A program made the translations under genes and the position numbers. DNA of 8,469 nt from an uncultured Rhodobacter sp. GTDB taxonomy: Bacteria; Pseudomonadota; Alphaproteobacteria; Rhodobacterales; Rhodobacteraceae. The DNA is taken from NCBI GenBank assembly GCA_937901435.1, contig CALGTJ010000464.1, positions 1 through 8,469 of the forward strand. Direction: 5' to 3'. Below, piece after piece: positions 1 to 7,180 of the stretch; the stretch's first letter is position 1, and the number at the start of each line of letters is the position of its first letter. Under the pieces are notes generated by a model. That model saw only the letters and a list, made by a program, of their open reading frames with translations. It searched no databases and had not been told where the DNA came from.

Positions 1-50
1 GGATCACTCTCATACCGCAGCCGCCAACCGACCGTGGTGAATAATCCGGG

Positions 51-1253
51 CTAGACCCTCTCTAACGCAATTGCGATGCCCTGCCCGACGCCGACGCACA
101 TGGTCGCCAAAGCGTAACGTGCACCCCCCGCCGCCATATCCAGCGCCGCAGATCCGGTGATCCGAGCGCCTGACATGCCAAGGGGATGGCCCAGCGCAAT
201 AGCACCGCCATTCGGGTTGATGTGGGGCGCGTCCTCGCCAAGACCAAGCTGGCGCAGAACGGCAAGACCTTGCGCGGCGAAGGCTTCGTTCAATTCAATC
301 ACACCGAAATCTTGTGGGGTCAGTGACAGACGTGCGCACAGACGCTGCACCGCAGGCACCGGGCCAAGTCCCATCACACGCGGCGCAACCCCGCCAGATG
401 CACCACCCATGATCCGCGCAATCGGGGTCAGCCCGTGCTTTTTGGCAGCAGCCTCGGACGCGATGATCAACGCCGCCGCGCCGTCGTTGACACCAGACGC
501 ATTGCCAGCGGTCACAGTCCCACCCTGCCGGAACGGGGGTTTCAAGGCGGCAAGCTTTTCCATCGTCGTCTGGCGGGGATGCTCGTCTTGATCAACCACC
601 AGATCATCGCCATGGCGCTGCGGGATCGTGACCGGAGTTATCTCGTGGCCCAAACGACCAGAGGCCTGCGCGGCGGCTGCCTTGTCTTGCGAGCGCATGG
701 CAAAAGCGTCCTGATCTTCGCGGCTGATGGAAAAATCCTCGGCCACGTTCTCGCCGGTCTCTGGCATGGAATCGACGCCATATTGTGCCTTCATGACCGG
801 GTTGATGAAGCGCCAGCCAATGGTGGTGTCGTAAATCTCTGCATTGCGCGAAAAGGCCGTGTCGGCCTTGGGCATCACAAAAGGCGCGCGTGACATGCTT
901 TCGACACCACCTGCGATCAGCAGGTCTGCGTCGCCAGCGCGAATCGCACGCGCGGCGTCAATCACAGCGTTCATGCCCGATCCACAGAGGCGGTTCACCG
1001 TCACGCCAGGCACGGCCACTGGCAGCCCCGCCAAAAGTGCCGACATGCGCGCCACATTGCGATTGTCCTCGCCGGCCTGATTGGCACAGCCATAGATCAC
1101 ATCCTCAACGGCCTCCCAATCCACCCCCCCATTACGCGCCATCAGGGCCCGGATCGGGATCGCCCCCAGATCATCCGCGCGCACAGATGACAGGGCTCCA
1201 CCAAAACGGCCGATAGGGGTGCGGATATAGTCGCAGATATAGGCATGGATCAC
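51..1253 (-). CDS. pcaF: 3-oxoadipyl-CoA thiolase (PcaF/PaaJ family)
   Basis: This cytoplasmic thiolase cleaves a 3-oxoacyl-CoA with CoA to acetyl-CoA and a shortened acyl-CoA; for this subfamily the classic reaction is 3-oxoadipyl-CoA to succinyl-CoA plus acetyl-CoA. The product is 400 aa, the usual subfamily length. Visible thiolase elements are the nucleophile Cys90 in NRLCGSGMN, His356 in ALGHPLGMSGA, and Cys386 in MCVGVGQG. Runs such as YIRTPIGRFGGALSSVRADD, CANQAGEDNRNVARM and TIGWRFINP closely match what I recall of E. coli PaaJ, much more than ordinary FadA or PhaA. I chose the GTG start at 1253 because its N-terminus aligns with PaaJ/PcaF; the frame stays open upstream to 1418, but that part does not look like thiolase and runs through the divergent promoter into the ligase. 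A weak GAAAGA ribosome site lies 8 nt upstream. It is the only minus-strand gene and probably supplies the last step for the rightward operon. Family assignment is firm; the exact substrate is inferred. Confidence 0.93.
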   Translation of the reverse strand: MIHAYICDYIRTPIGRFGGALSSVRADDLGAIPIRALMARNGGVDWEAVEDVIYGCANQAGEDNRNVARMSALLAGLPVAVPGVTVNRLCGSGMNAVIDAARAIRAGDADLLIAGGVESMSRAPFVMPKADTAFSRNAEIYDTTIGWRFINPVMKAQYGVDSMPETGENVAEDFSISREDQDAFAMRSQDKAAAAQASGRLGHEITPVTIPQRHGDDLVVDQDEHPRQTTMEKLAALKPPFRQGGTVTAGNASGVNDGAAALIIASEAAAKKHGLTPIARIMGGASGGVAPRVMGLGPVPAVQRLCARLSLTPQDFGVIELNEAFAAQGLAVLRQLGLGEDAPHINPNGGAIALGHPLGMSGARITGSAALDMAAGGARYALATMCVGVGQGIAIALERV

Positions 1254-1359
1254 AGGTCTGATCTTTCGAAAGGCGCAGGCAGGCGGGTTGACTTTGTGCA
1301 GCTGTCTTACATTGTCAGGCGATGGGAATCCAACCGAACAAGACATCAGGCTGCGGAGA
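1254..1359. promoter_or_regulatory. Divergent intergenic control region
   Basis: This 106-bp gap separates the leftward thiolase from the rightward ligase operon. On the plus strand TTGACT (1288-1293) is followed after 16 nt by CATTGT (1310-1315), a weak sigma70-like pair that would start transcription near 1322 and leave a leader of about 38 nt. On the minus strand CTGACA (1318-1313) is followed after 16 nt by CAAAGT (1296-1291), which would start near 1284 and leave a leader of about 31 nt. Both -10 elements match the consensus only at the key second A and last T plus one more base or so, so either promoter would be weak or need an activator. These are pattern matches by eye only. Confidence 0.4.
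1289..1317. promoter_or_regulatory. Imperfect inverted repeat, candidate operator
   Basis: The arms are TGACTTTGT (1289-1297) and ACATTGTCA (1309-1317), separated by 11 nt. They pair at 7 of 9 positions, with mismatches only at the central two bases of each arm, giving the pattern TGAC-ww-TGT / ACA-ww-GTCA. The spacer contains the palindrome CAGCTG (1299-1304), though offset by 1.5 bp from the repeat centre. The repeat lies midway in the only divergent intergenic region and overlaps the putative -35 and -10 boxes of both directions, so a dimeric regulator bound here could control both transcripts. No regulator gene is present in the window. Part of the symmetry may simply come from two face-to-face promoters. 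Confidence 0.4.
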
Positions 1360-2865
1360 ATGACGGTCTGGCTGCACGACCTGGCCAATGACGCACCCGA
1401 TGACGCGCATGCGATCATTGATCACAACGGCGCGCGCTACGGGTATGGCGCGTTTCGCGGGATGGTTGCGCAGCTTGCCGACCTGTTGGACCAGCACGGC
1501 GTGCGTCCCGGTGACCGGGTGATGATAGTGGCCAAAAACTGTGCCAGCTTTGCCGTCGCCATTCTCGCGCTGAGCCATGTGGGCGCATGGATCTTGCCGA
1601 TCAACGCCCGCCATACAACCGAAGAACTGCGCGCCATTGAGGCGCATTCCGGCGCGCGCTGTCTAATGTTTGCCCCCGGTGCATCAGACCCGGCCAACGT
1701 TCATGCCATTGAATTTCAATCTGAAACCAGTCTGCCTTTGGCATGCGGCGACCTGTACGTCACGCAGGTTTCTGACCAGAGACCAGAACCCGTCGCGGAC
1801 ACTCCAACCGAACGTATCGCCGCGATGCTCTACACCACCGGAACGACGAGCGATCCGAAAGGTGTGATGCTGACCCATGCCAATCTGCTGTGGAATGCGC
1901 AGTCCTCCGCCAAGTTGCGCTCTTTGACGCCGGATGACGAGATGCTGGCCGTGTTGCCGCTCAGCCATATCTTTGGGTTCTCTTCGTCATTTCTCGCCGC
2001 GCTTTTTGCCGGGGCTTCTGTCCGCTTTGTCCCGCGGTTTTCGCCGCAAGCCATGCTGGACGCCTTTGCCGCCGGGGCCACCGCCCTGCCCGCTGTGCCG
2101 CAAATGTTCGAACGTATTCTGACCCATTTGCACCAGACCGAAACCACGCTGAACGCCCCGCGCCTGCGCTATCTTTCGGCCGGGGGCGCGCCGCTGGACC
2201 CCGATCTGAAAGCACGGACAGAGGCGGTCTTTGGTCTGACACTGAACAACGGGTATGGCCTGACAGAGACCTCGCCCGGCGTGTCGGCCACGCGGCCTGA
2301 ACATCCGCGCGATGATGTGTCTATCGGTCCGCCGCTGGACGATGTCACCCTCTGGATCGACGAGCCCAATGCCGAAGGCGTCGGAGAGCTGATCATCCAA
2401 AGCCCCGGCATCATGAAGGGGTATTACCACAACGAGGCCGCAACCCGCGCCGCGCTGATCAGGCCCGGCGTGTTTCGCAGTGGCGATCTGGCGCGGATCG
2501 ACCCGGACGGCATCGCGCATCTGGTGGGGCGGGTGAAAGAACTGATCATCCGATCCGGTTTCAACGTCTATCCGCCAGAGGTCGAGGGGATGCTGACCCG
2601 CCACCCGGACGTATTGCAAGCCGCCGTAGTGCCACGCAAGATCAATCGAGACGAACAGGTGCTGGCCTTTGTCATGGTGCAGAACGGGCTGGACGCGGCC
2701 AGCCTTGCCGCTTGGCTGCGCCCGAAACTGACCGCCTACAAACAGCCACAGCATATTTTTGTGGTCGAGGCGTTTCCGGTGGCGCCGACGGGCAAAGTCC
2801 TGAAACATAAGCTGGTGTCGCATTTCGCTGATCTTCTGGATGCGCCCGATGCCGCAACACTCTAG
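1360..2865 (+). CDS. AMP-forming acyl-CoA synthetase (class I adenylate-forming ligase)
   Basis: This 501-aa ligase activates a carboxylic acid with ATP to an acyl-adenylate and then transfers it to CoA, feeding the beta-oxidation enzymes downstream. The phosphate-binding loop YTTGTTSDPKG lies at 158-168, the GYGLTE motif at 298-303, and RSGDL with the ribose-binding Asp at 376. The hinge/C-terminal motif GRVKELIIRSGFNVYPPEVE begins at 390, and the catalytic Lys of PTGK is at 479. All core adenylation residues are present, so it should be active. The length is typical of the short fatty-acid/aryl-CoA ligase group and no signal peptide is seen. I chose the ATG at 1360 because the family N-terminus begins about there and the TTG start at 1288 would put the divergent promoter inside the gene. 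Ribosome site support is poor: AGG at 1348-1350, and GGAGA directly abutting the ATG. It is first in the rightward operon, a position compatible with a PimA-like dicarboxylate ligase, but the sequence alone does not fix the substrate. Confidence 0.88.
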   Translation: MTVWLHDLANDAPDDAHAIIDHNGARYGYGAFRGMVAQLADLLDQHGVRPGDRVMIVAKNCASFAVAILALSHVGAWILPINARHTTEELRAIEAHSGARCLMFAPGASDPANVHAIEFQSETSLPLACGDLYVTQVSDQRPEPVADTPTERIAAMLYTTGTTSDPKGVMLTHANLLWNAQSSAKLRSLTPDDEMLAVLPLSHIFGFSSSFLAALFAGASVRFVPRFSPQAMLDAFAAGATALPAVPQMFERILTHLHQTETTLNAPRLRYLSAGGAPLDPDLKARTEAVFGLTLNNGYGLTETSPGVSATRPEHPRDDVSIGPPLDDVTLWIDEPNAEGVGELIIQSPGIMKGYYHNEAATRAALIRPGVFRSGDLARIDPDGIAHLVGRVKELIIRSGFNVYPPEVEGMLTRHPDVLQAAVVPRKINRDEQVLAFVMVQNGLDAASLAAWLRPKLTAYKQPQHIFVVEAFPVAPTGKVLKHKLVSHFADLLDAPDAATL

Positions 2866-2890
2866 AGTCAGACGATCTAAAGAAAGACCC

Positions 2891-2899
2891 ATGAAATGA
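2891..2899 (+). other. Start-stop mini-ORF (Met-Lys-stop) overlapping the next start codon
   Basis: ATG AAA TGA at 2891-2899 overlaps the ATG of the hydratase/dehydrogenase gene at 2896 in another frame. The only purine-rich ribosome site (AAAGAAAGA, about 2879-2887) is 8 nt from the real start but only 3 nt from the mini-ORF ATG, so the downstream start is better placed. It may be chance, or it may tune initiation by termination-reinitiation. Confidence 0.25.
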
Positions 2900-4983
2900 G
2901 ACATCAGGCCTCGCAATCCGTATTCTACGAAATCCATGATGACATCGGGCTGATTGCCTTGTGCAATGCCCCGGTCAACGCCGCCTCGTTTCATATCCGT
3001 CAAGGCATTGTCGAGGCAATCCGCGCCTTGAACGCGGGCGGCGTCAAGGCCATCGCGATCTATGGCGAAACCCGCGCCTTTATCGCGGGGGCGGATATCA
3101 GCGAGTTTGGCAAGACCCCGATCTTGCCGCTACTGCCCGAGGTCTGCAAACTCATCGAAGACAGCGCCGCACCGATCGTGGCGATCATGCATGGTGCGAC
3201 TTTGGGTGGCGGGCTAGAGGTGGCGATTGCCTCTCATGCGCGCGTTGCATTGCCCAATCTGGTCACCGGCTTTCCCGAGGTGACCCTCGGGGTTCTGCCC
3301 GGTGCAGGCGGCACCCAGCGCGGGCCGCGTCTGATCGGCATCCGCGCGACACTGGATCTGGCAACGACGGGACGTCGGATTGGCGCGCCTGAGGCATTAG
3401 AGATGGGTCTGATCGACCGCATAGCAGAGGGCGAGCCGCGCGATCTTGCCCTGTCCAGCGCGGCACAGATCATCGCGGGCACTCTGCCCACCCGAAAGAC
3501 CTGCGATATCAACGTGACCCCCGATGACGAGACCATCAAGGACTACACCGACACGCTGGCGAGGACTCAAGCACATCTCTTTGCCCCCCATAAGGTCGTC
3601 GAGGCGGTCACCTATAGCACCGGCCCGCTGGACGCAGGCATGAGAATGGAACGTGCGCTGTTTGCCGAATGTATCGACAGTCCGCAGCGCGCCGGATTGA
3701 TCCACGCCTTTTTTGCTGAACGTGCCGTTGGGAAATTTCCCGAACAGGGGGCCACACCGCGCCCGATCACCTCTGTCGGCGTCATTGGCGGCGGCACAAT
3801 GGGGTCGGGGATCGCAACGGCCTTGCTGTTGTCGGGCCTCAGGGTGATCTTGGCCGAACGCGATACAGAGGCTCTGCAACGCGGGCAAGACACCATTGCC
3901 AAGAACCTGACCGGCGCTGTGAAACGTGGCAAGCTGCACGAGGCTAAACGTGACGCGCTGTTGTCCGATGCCTTGCTGTCCACGACGACCCTAACCGATT
4001 TCGCCAATGTCGATCTGGTGATCGAGGCCGTGTTCGAGGACATGAGCGTCAAGACCGACATTTTCGGCCAGCTTGACGCCATCTGCAAACCCGGTGCGAT
4101 CCTTGCATCCAACACATCCTATCTCGACATCAACGAGATCGCGCAGGCCACCAAACGCCCCAAGGACTTGATTGGCCTGCATTTTTTCTCGCCCGCTCAT
4201 GTGATGCGCCTGCTAGAGGTGGTTGTCGCCGACAAAACCGCACCAGAGGTCACCGCGACCGGCTTTTCCCTTGCCAAGACGCTGGGAAAGGTTGCCGTGC
4301 GCGCCGGGGTCTGTGACGGTTTTATCGGGAACCGGATTCTGGCGCATTACCGTCTGGCCGCAGATTATTTGATGATGGACGGCGCGTCTCCGCAACAGAT
4401 CGACCGCGCCATGACCGATTTCGGCTTTGCCATGGGGCCGTTTGCCGTGTCCGATCTGGCAGGTCTGGACATCGGTTGGGCCACCCGCAAACGCAAGGCC
4501 CCAACCCGCGATCCGGCGGAACGTTATGTCAGCGTGGCCGACCGTATCTGCGAGAACGGCTGGTTCGGGCGAAAGACGGGTCAGGGGTTTTACATCTATG
4601 GCGACGGCGCTCCTGTGCCCAATCCCGCCGTCGAAAAGATCATAGCAGCAGAGCGCGCCGCAGAGGGCACGACCCCGCGTGATTTCACCGACACAGAGAT
4701 CGTCGACCGCTATATGACCGCGATGATCGTCGAGGCCGTGCGCGTGCTGTCCGATGGCATCGCCCAGCGCCCCGTCGATATCGATGCGGTGTTCCTGTTT
4801 GGCTACGGCTTTCCGCGTCATCGCGGCGGACCGATGCATTATGCGGACAGCCTTGGTGCCGCCAAACTGGTCGAGCAGATAGAGACCTACGCCAAGGATG
4901 ACAGCCACTATTGGCGGGTTCCGCCCTTGCTGCTTGAAATGGCGACCACCGGCAAAAGTTTTGCCGATCTGAACAAGGCCTGA
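2896..4983 (+). CDS. Fused enoyl-CoA hydratase / 3-hydroxyacyl-CoA dehydrogenase
   Basis: This 695-aa cytoplasmic protein performs two consecutive beta-oxidation steps: hydration of a 2-enoyl-CoA and NAD-dependent oxidation of the 3-hydroxyacyl-CoA. Residues 1 to about 190 are a crotonase domain with the oxyanion-hole stretch FIAGADISEF (62-71), HGATLGGGLE with Glu108, and FPEVTLGVLPGAGGTQR with Glu128, matching the paired catalytic glutamates of enoyl-CoA hydratase. From about 292 a Rossmann domain begins with GVIGGGTMGSGIA (295-307). Ser408 in SNTS, His429 in HFFSP, Glu441 and Asn479 occupy the positions of the four known catalytic residues of 3-hydroxyacyl-CoA dehydrogenase, with matching spacing. 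Two C-terminal dehydrogenase domains follow (about 474-570 and 600-695). It is the compact PimF/FadJ-like type. It starts 30 bp after the ligase and ends 3 bp before the large acyl-CoA dehydrogenase. Both active sites look intact; PimF orthology is inferred from gene context. Confidence 0.93.
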   Translation: MRHQASQSVFYEIHDDIGLIALCNAPVNAASFHIRQGIVEAIRALNAGGVKAIAIYGETRAFIAGADISEFGKTPILPLLPEVCKLIEDSAAPIVAIMHGATLGGGLEVAIASHARVALPNLVTGFPEVTLGVLPGAGGTQRGPRLIGIRATLDLATTGRRIGAPEALEMGLIDRIAEGEPRDLALSSAAQIIAGTLPTRKTCDINVTPDDETIKDYTDTLARTQAHLFAPHKVVEAVTYSTGPLDAGMRMERALFAECIDSPQRAGLIHAFFAERAVGKFPEQGATPRPITSVGVIGGGTMGSGIATALLLSGLRVILAERDTEALQRGQDTIAKNLTGAVKRGKLHEAKRDALLSDALLSTTTLTDFANVDLVIEAVFEDMSVKTDIFGQLDAICKPGAILASNTSYLDINEIAQATKRPKDLIGLHFFSPAHVMRLLEVVVADKTAPEVTATGFSLAKTLGKVAVRAGVCDGFIGNRILAHYRLAADYLMMDGASPQQIDRAMTDFGFAMGPFAVSDLAGLDIGWATRKRKAPTRDPAERYVSVADRICENGWFGRKTGQGFYIYGDGAPVPNPAVEKIIAAERAAEGTTPRDFTDTEIVDRYMTAMIVEAVRVLSDGIAQRPVDIDAVFLFGYGFPRHRGGPMHYADSLGAAKLVEQIETYAKDDSHYWRVPPLLLEMATTGKSFADLNKA

Positions 4984-4986
4984 CCG

Positions 4987-6174
4987 ATGGACCTTAGCTT
5001 TTCCCCCGCAGAACTGGCGTTTCGCGACGAGGTGCGCGGCTTTCTGGCCGAGGCTCTGCCCGCGGCACTGGCGCAAAAGGTGCGCAACGGCGAGGCGCTG
5101 GACAAGGCAGATTTTGGCCAGTGGCACGCGATCCTGAACGCAAAAGGCTGGCTGGCGAACACATGGCCAGAGGCGTTCGGCGGCACCGGCTGGGGCCCTG
5201 TCCAGCGACATATTTTCGAGGAAGAATGCTGCCTTGCCTATGCGCCCCGGATCGTTCCTTTTGGGCTGAACATGTTGGGTCCGGTGCTGATTAAATTCGG
5301 CACGCCGGAACAGCAGGCCGATAGACTGCCCCGTATTCTGGACGGGCGCGATTGGTGGTGTCAGGGGTATTCTGAACCGAATGCGGGTTCTGACCTTGCC
5401 AGCCTGCGCTGCGCTGCGCTGCGCGACGGCGATCATTATGTCATCAACGGCCAAAAAACCTGGACCAGCTATGGCCAGTTCGCCAACAAGATCTTTTGCC
5501 TTGTGCGCACCGCGACGACGGGTAAACCGCAGGCCGGGATCAGCTTTGTCCTTGTGGATCTGGACACGCCGGGGATCGAGATGCGCCCGATCCGGCTGAT
5601 TGAGGGCGGGCATGAGGTGAACGAAGTCTTTTTCACCGATGTTCGCGTGCCCGTGGCGAATCTTGTGGGCGAGGAAAACCAAGGCTGGACCATCGCCAAA
5701 TTCTTGCTGGGCCACGAGCGTACCAATATCGCCGGCGTTGGCTATTCCGTGCAAGCCTTTGAACAATTGCGCGTTTTGGCTTGTCAGCCCCGCGATGACA
5801 GCACCCGGCTGATCGACGACCCCCTGTTTGCTGCACGTCTGGCGACGATTGAAATCGATATCGAGGCGATGAAGATCACCAATCTGCGGATGCTCGACAA
5901 CGCCCGCAGGAATGGCGCACCGGGGCCAGAGGCATCCATGCTCAAGATCAAGGGCGCCGTGATCCGCCAGTCGATCAACGACCTTGCGCGCCGGGCTTTG
6001 GGGCCTGCCGCCGCGCCCTTTCCGGTCGAGGCGCTGGACGGCAACACGGCCCTTGTGCCCCCTGATCAAGCCCGCAATGCCATGCGCTATTTCAATAACC
6101 GAAAGCTGTCGATCTTTGGCGGATCCAACGAAATCCAGCGCAATATCCTGAGCAAAACGATGGTGGGGCTTTAG
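4987..6174 (+). CDS. pimC: Acyl-CoA dehydrogenase, PimC-like large subunit
   Basis: This 395-aa flavoprotein is predicted to oxidise an acyl-CoA to the 2-enoyl-CoA as the large partner of the next gene's product. The N-terminal helical domain occupies about 1-120. The FAD/substrate-binding middle domain carries the signature GYSEPNAGSDLASL (127-140) followed by GQKTWTS (155-161) and EGGHEVNEVFF (206-216). The C-terminal helical domain ends in FGGSNEIQRNIL. The position of the usual catalytic Glu in medium-chain enzymes (YEGT) is Gly here (FGGS, about 377-380). A Glu in LGHERTNIA (Glu244) sits where isovaleryl-CoA dehydrogenase and heterotetrameric acyl-CoA dehydrogenases keep their alternative base, so the enzyme is probably active through that residue. 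The start lies 3 bp after the previous stop with AAGG (4975-4978) as ribosome site. Length and motif details match pimeloyl-CoA dehydrogenase large subunits as I recall them; the precise chain length used is uncertain. Confidence 0.85.
   Translation: MDLSFSPAELAFRDEVRGFLAEALPAALAQKVRNGEALDKADFGQWHAILNAKGWLANTWPEAFGGTGWGPVQRHIFEEECCLAYAPRIVPFGLNMLGPVLIKFGTPEQQADRLPRILDGRDWWCQGYSEPNAGSDLASLRCAALRDGDHYVINGQKTWTSYGQFANKIFCLVRTATTGKPQAGISFVLVDLDTPGIEMRPIRLIEGGHEVNEVFFTDVRVPVANLVGEENQGWTIAKFLLGHERTNIAGVGYSVQAFEQLRVLACQPRDDSTRLIDDPLFAARLATIEIDIEAMKITNLRMLDNARRNGAPGPEASMLKIKGAVIRQSINDLARRALGPAAAPFPVEALDGNTALVPPDQARNAMRYFNNRKLSIFGGSNEIQRNILSKTMVGL
5404..5423 (+). repeat. Short tandem repeat, four copies of CTGCG
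   Basis: Four perfect copies of a 5-bp unit lie inside the large acyl-CoA dehydrogenase gene, encoding the LRCAALRD region just after the flavin signature. Because the unit is not a multiple of three, gain or loss of one copy would shift the frame. The repeat is short and may simply reflect GC-rich codon choice. Confidence 0.6.
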
Positions 6175-6177
6175 AGA

Positions 6178-7173
6178 ATGGATTTTCAGCCCTCCGACGA
6201 CCGCCGGCTGCTGCGCGACACGCTGACCCGCTATCTGGCAGAGCAATATCCGCTGAGTCATCGCAATGCCGTCGCCTATGCCGCACCCTACCACGATCCT
6301 GTCAAATGGGCCGAAATGGCCGACCTTGGCGTGCTGCACGCCCTTGTGCCAGAGGCGCGTGCTGGGCTGGGCGGCGCGGGTTTTGACATCATGACAGTGT
6401 TCGAGGTTCTGGGCGCTGCGTTATGCCCGGAACCCTTTTTGCCCGCCGTGATGGCCGTGCAGATGCTAGACGATCTGGAACCGCTGCTGGCCGGACATCG
6501 CTATGGGATCGGCCTGACAGAGGTGACGGCGCAGGGCAATTCCCTTAGCGGGCGACTGTCCGTGGTGTACGGTGGCAACGTGGCGGACACGCTTTTGGCA
6601 GTCGCCGATGGCGCGCTATTTGCGATTGCCACAAAAGATGCCAAGCTTTCAGCCTATGGCATGATCGATGGCGGCGGCGCGTGCGAGGTGTTTCTGGACA
6701 ACACGACTGCCATACCGGTCACCGAACATGCCAATCTGGCGCAGGCTATGGATGCAGGCGCGCTTGCCCTCTGCGCCGAGGCGATTGGGGCGATGGATAC
6801 CAGTTTTGCCATGCTCACCGATTACCTCAAAACCCGCAAGCAATTCGGCCAGACCATCGGCAGCTTTCAAGCCGTTCAGCACCGGGTCGTGGATTTGATG
6901 ACAGAGATCGAACAGGCGCGTTCCATCACCATCCTTGCCGCCAGCCGCTTTGGCACAGAAGAACAAACACGCGCTGTTTCCATGGCGAAATCGCTGGTTG
7001 GTCGGGTCGCACAGCAGGTTTCCGAAGAGATGATCCAACTCCACGGGGGTATTGCAATGACATGGGACCATCCCGCCTCGCATTACGCGAAACGGCTGGT
7101 GATGATCGACCACCAGCTTGGCGACAGCGATGCTCATCTGACCCGCGTCGCCGCGCATTATTCTGACACTTAG
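6178..7173 (+). CDS. pimD: Acyl-CoA dehydrogenase, PimD-like small subunit
   Basis: This 331-aa acyl-CoA dehydrogenase homologue probably forms a heteromer with the preceding PimC-like protein. The N-terminal helical domain starts MDFQPSDDRRLLRD. The C-terminal domain is well conserved, with KTRKQFGQTIGSFQAVQHR (218-236), which normally contacts FAD across the dimer interface, and LHGGIAMTWDHPASHYAKR (289-306) near the end. The middle domain is short (about 110-185) and lacks both the YSEPxxGSD flavin signature and the GxKxW motif seen in the neighbour, and the protein is some 50 residues shorter than a typical subunit of about 380 aa. It is therefore unlikely to bind FAD alone, as expected for a degenerate partner subunit. 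No catalytic Glu is obvious at the usual C-terminal site. It begins 3 bp after its partner's stop, with GGGG at 6165-6168 as the likely ribosome site, supporting equal production of the two chains. Family is secure; the PimD label rests on pairing and general likeness. Confidence 0.83.
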   Translation: MDFQPSDDRRLLRDTLTRYLAEQYPLSHRNAVAYAAPYHDPVKWAEMADLGVLHALVPEARAGLGGAGFDIMTVFEVLGAALCPEPFLPAVMAVQMLDDLEPLLAGHRYGIGLTEVTAQGNSLSGRLSVVYGGNVADTLLAVADGALFAIATKDAKLSAYGMIDGGGACEVFLDNTTAIPVTEHANLAQAMDAGALALCAEAIGAMDTSFAMLTDYLKTRKQFGQTIGSFQAVQHRVVDLMTEIEQARSITILAASRFGTEEQTRAVSMAKSLVGRVAQQVSEEMIQLHGGIAMTWDHPASHYAKRLVMIDHQLGDSDAHLTRVAAHYSDT

Positions 7174-7180
7174 GAACATC

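Noticed and set aside
1..50. Possible start of a further leftward gene (ATG at 13-11 on the minus strand, reading MRVI) or a terminator after the thiolase.
   Set aside because: Too few bases to judge; no stem-loop with a T-run is seen and four codons cannot support a gene call.
1288..1359. TTG start extending the ligase by 24 codons, preceded by AGGCGGG.
   Set aside because: The added residues do not resemble the ligase family and the region carries the divergent promoter/operator symmetry; the ATG at 1360 gives a normal N-terminus.
1254..1418. Upstream extension of the thiolase by 55 codons to an ATG at 1418.
   Set aside because: The extension is low in family likeness, crosses the whole intergenic region and overlaps the ligase start; GTG at 1253 aligns with known PaaJ/PcaF N-termini.
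1987..3003. A 338-codon open frame on the minus strand opposite the ligase gene and the start of the hydratase gene.
   Set aside because: No family-like motifs, and it is antisense to a ligase with complete adenylation motifs; a shadow frame.
4213..6339. A 708-codon open frame on the minus strand opposite the hydratase/dehydrogenase and large acyl-CoA dehydrogenase genes.
   Set aside because: Its translation shows no recognisable domain, is rich in Gly, Arg, His and Gln as expected of an antisense shadow in GC-rich DNA, and it covers two genes with intact catalytic motifs.
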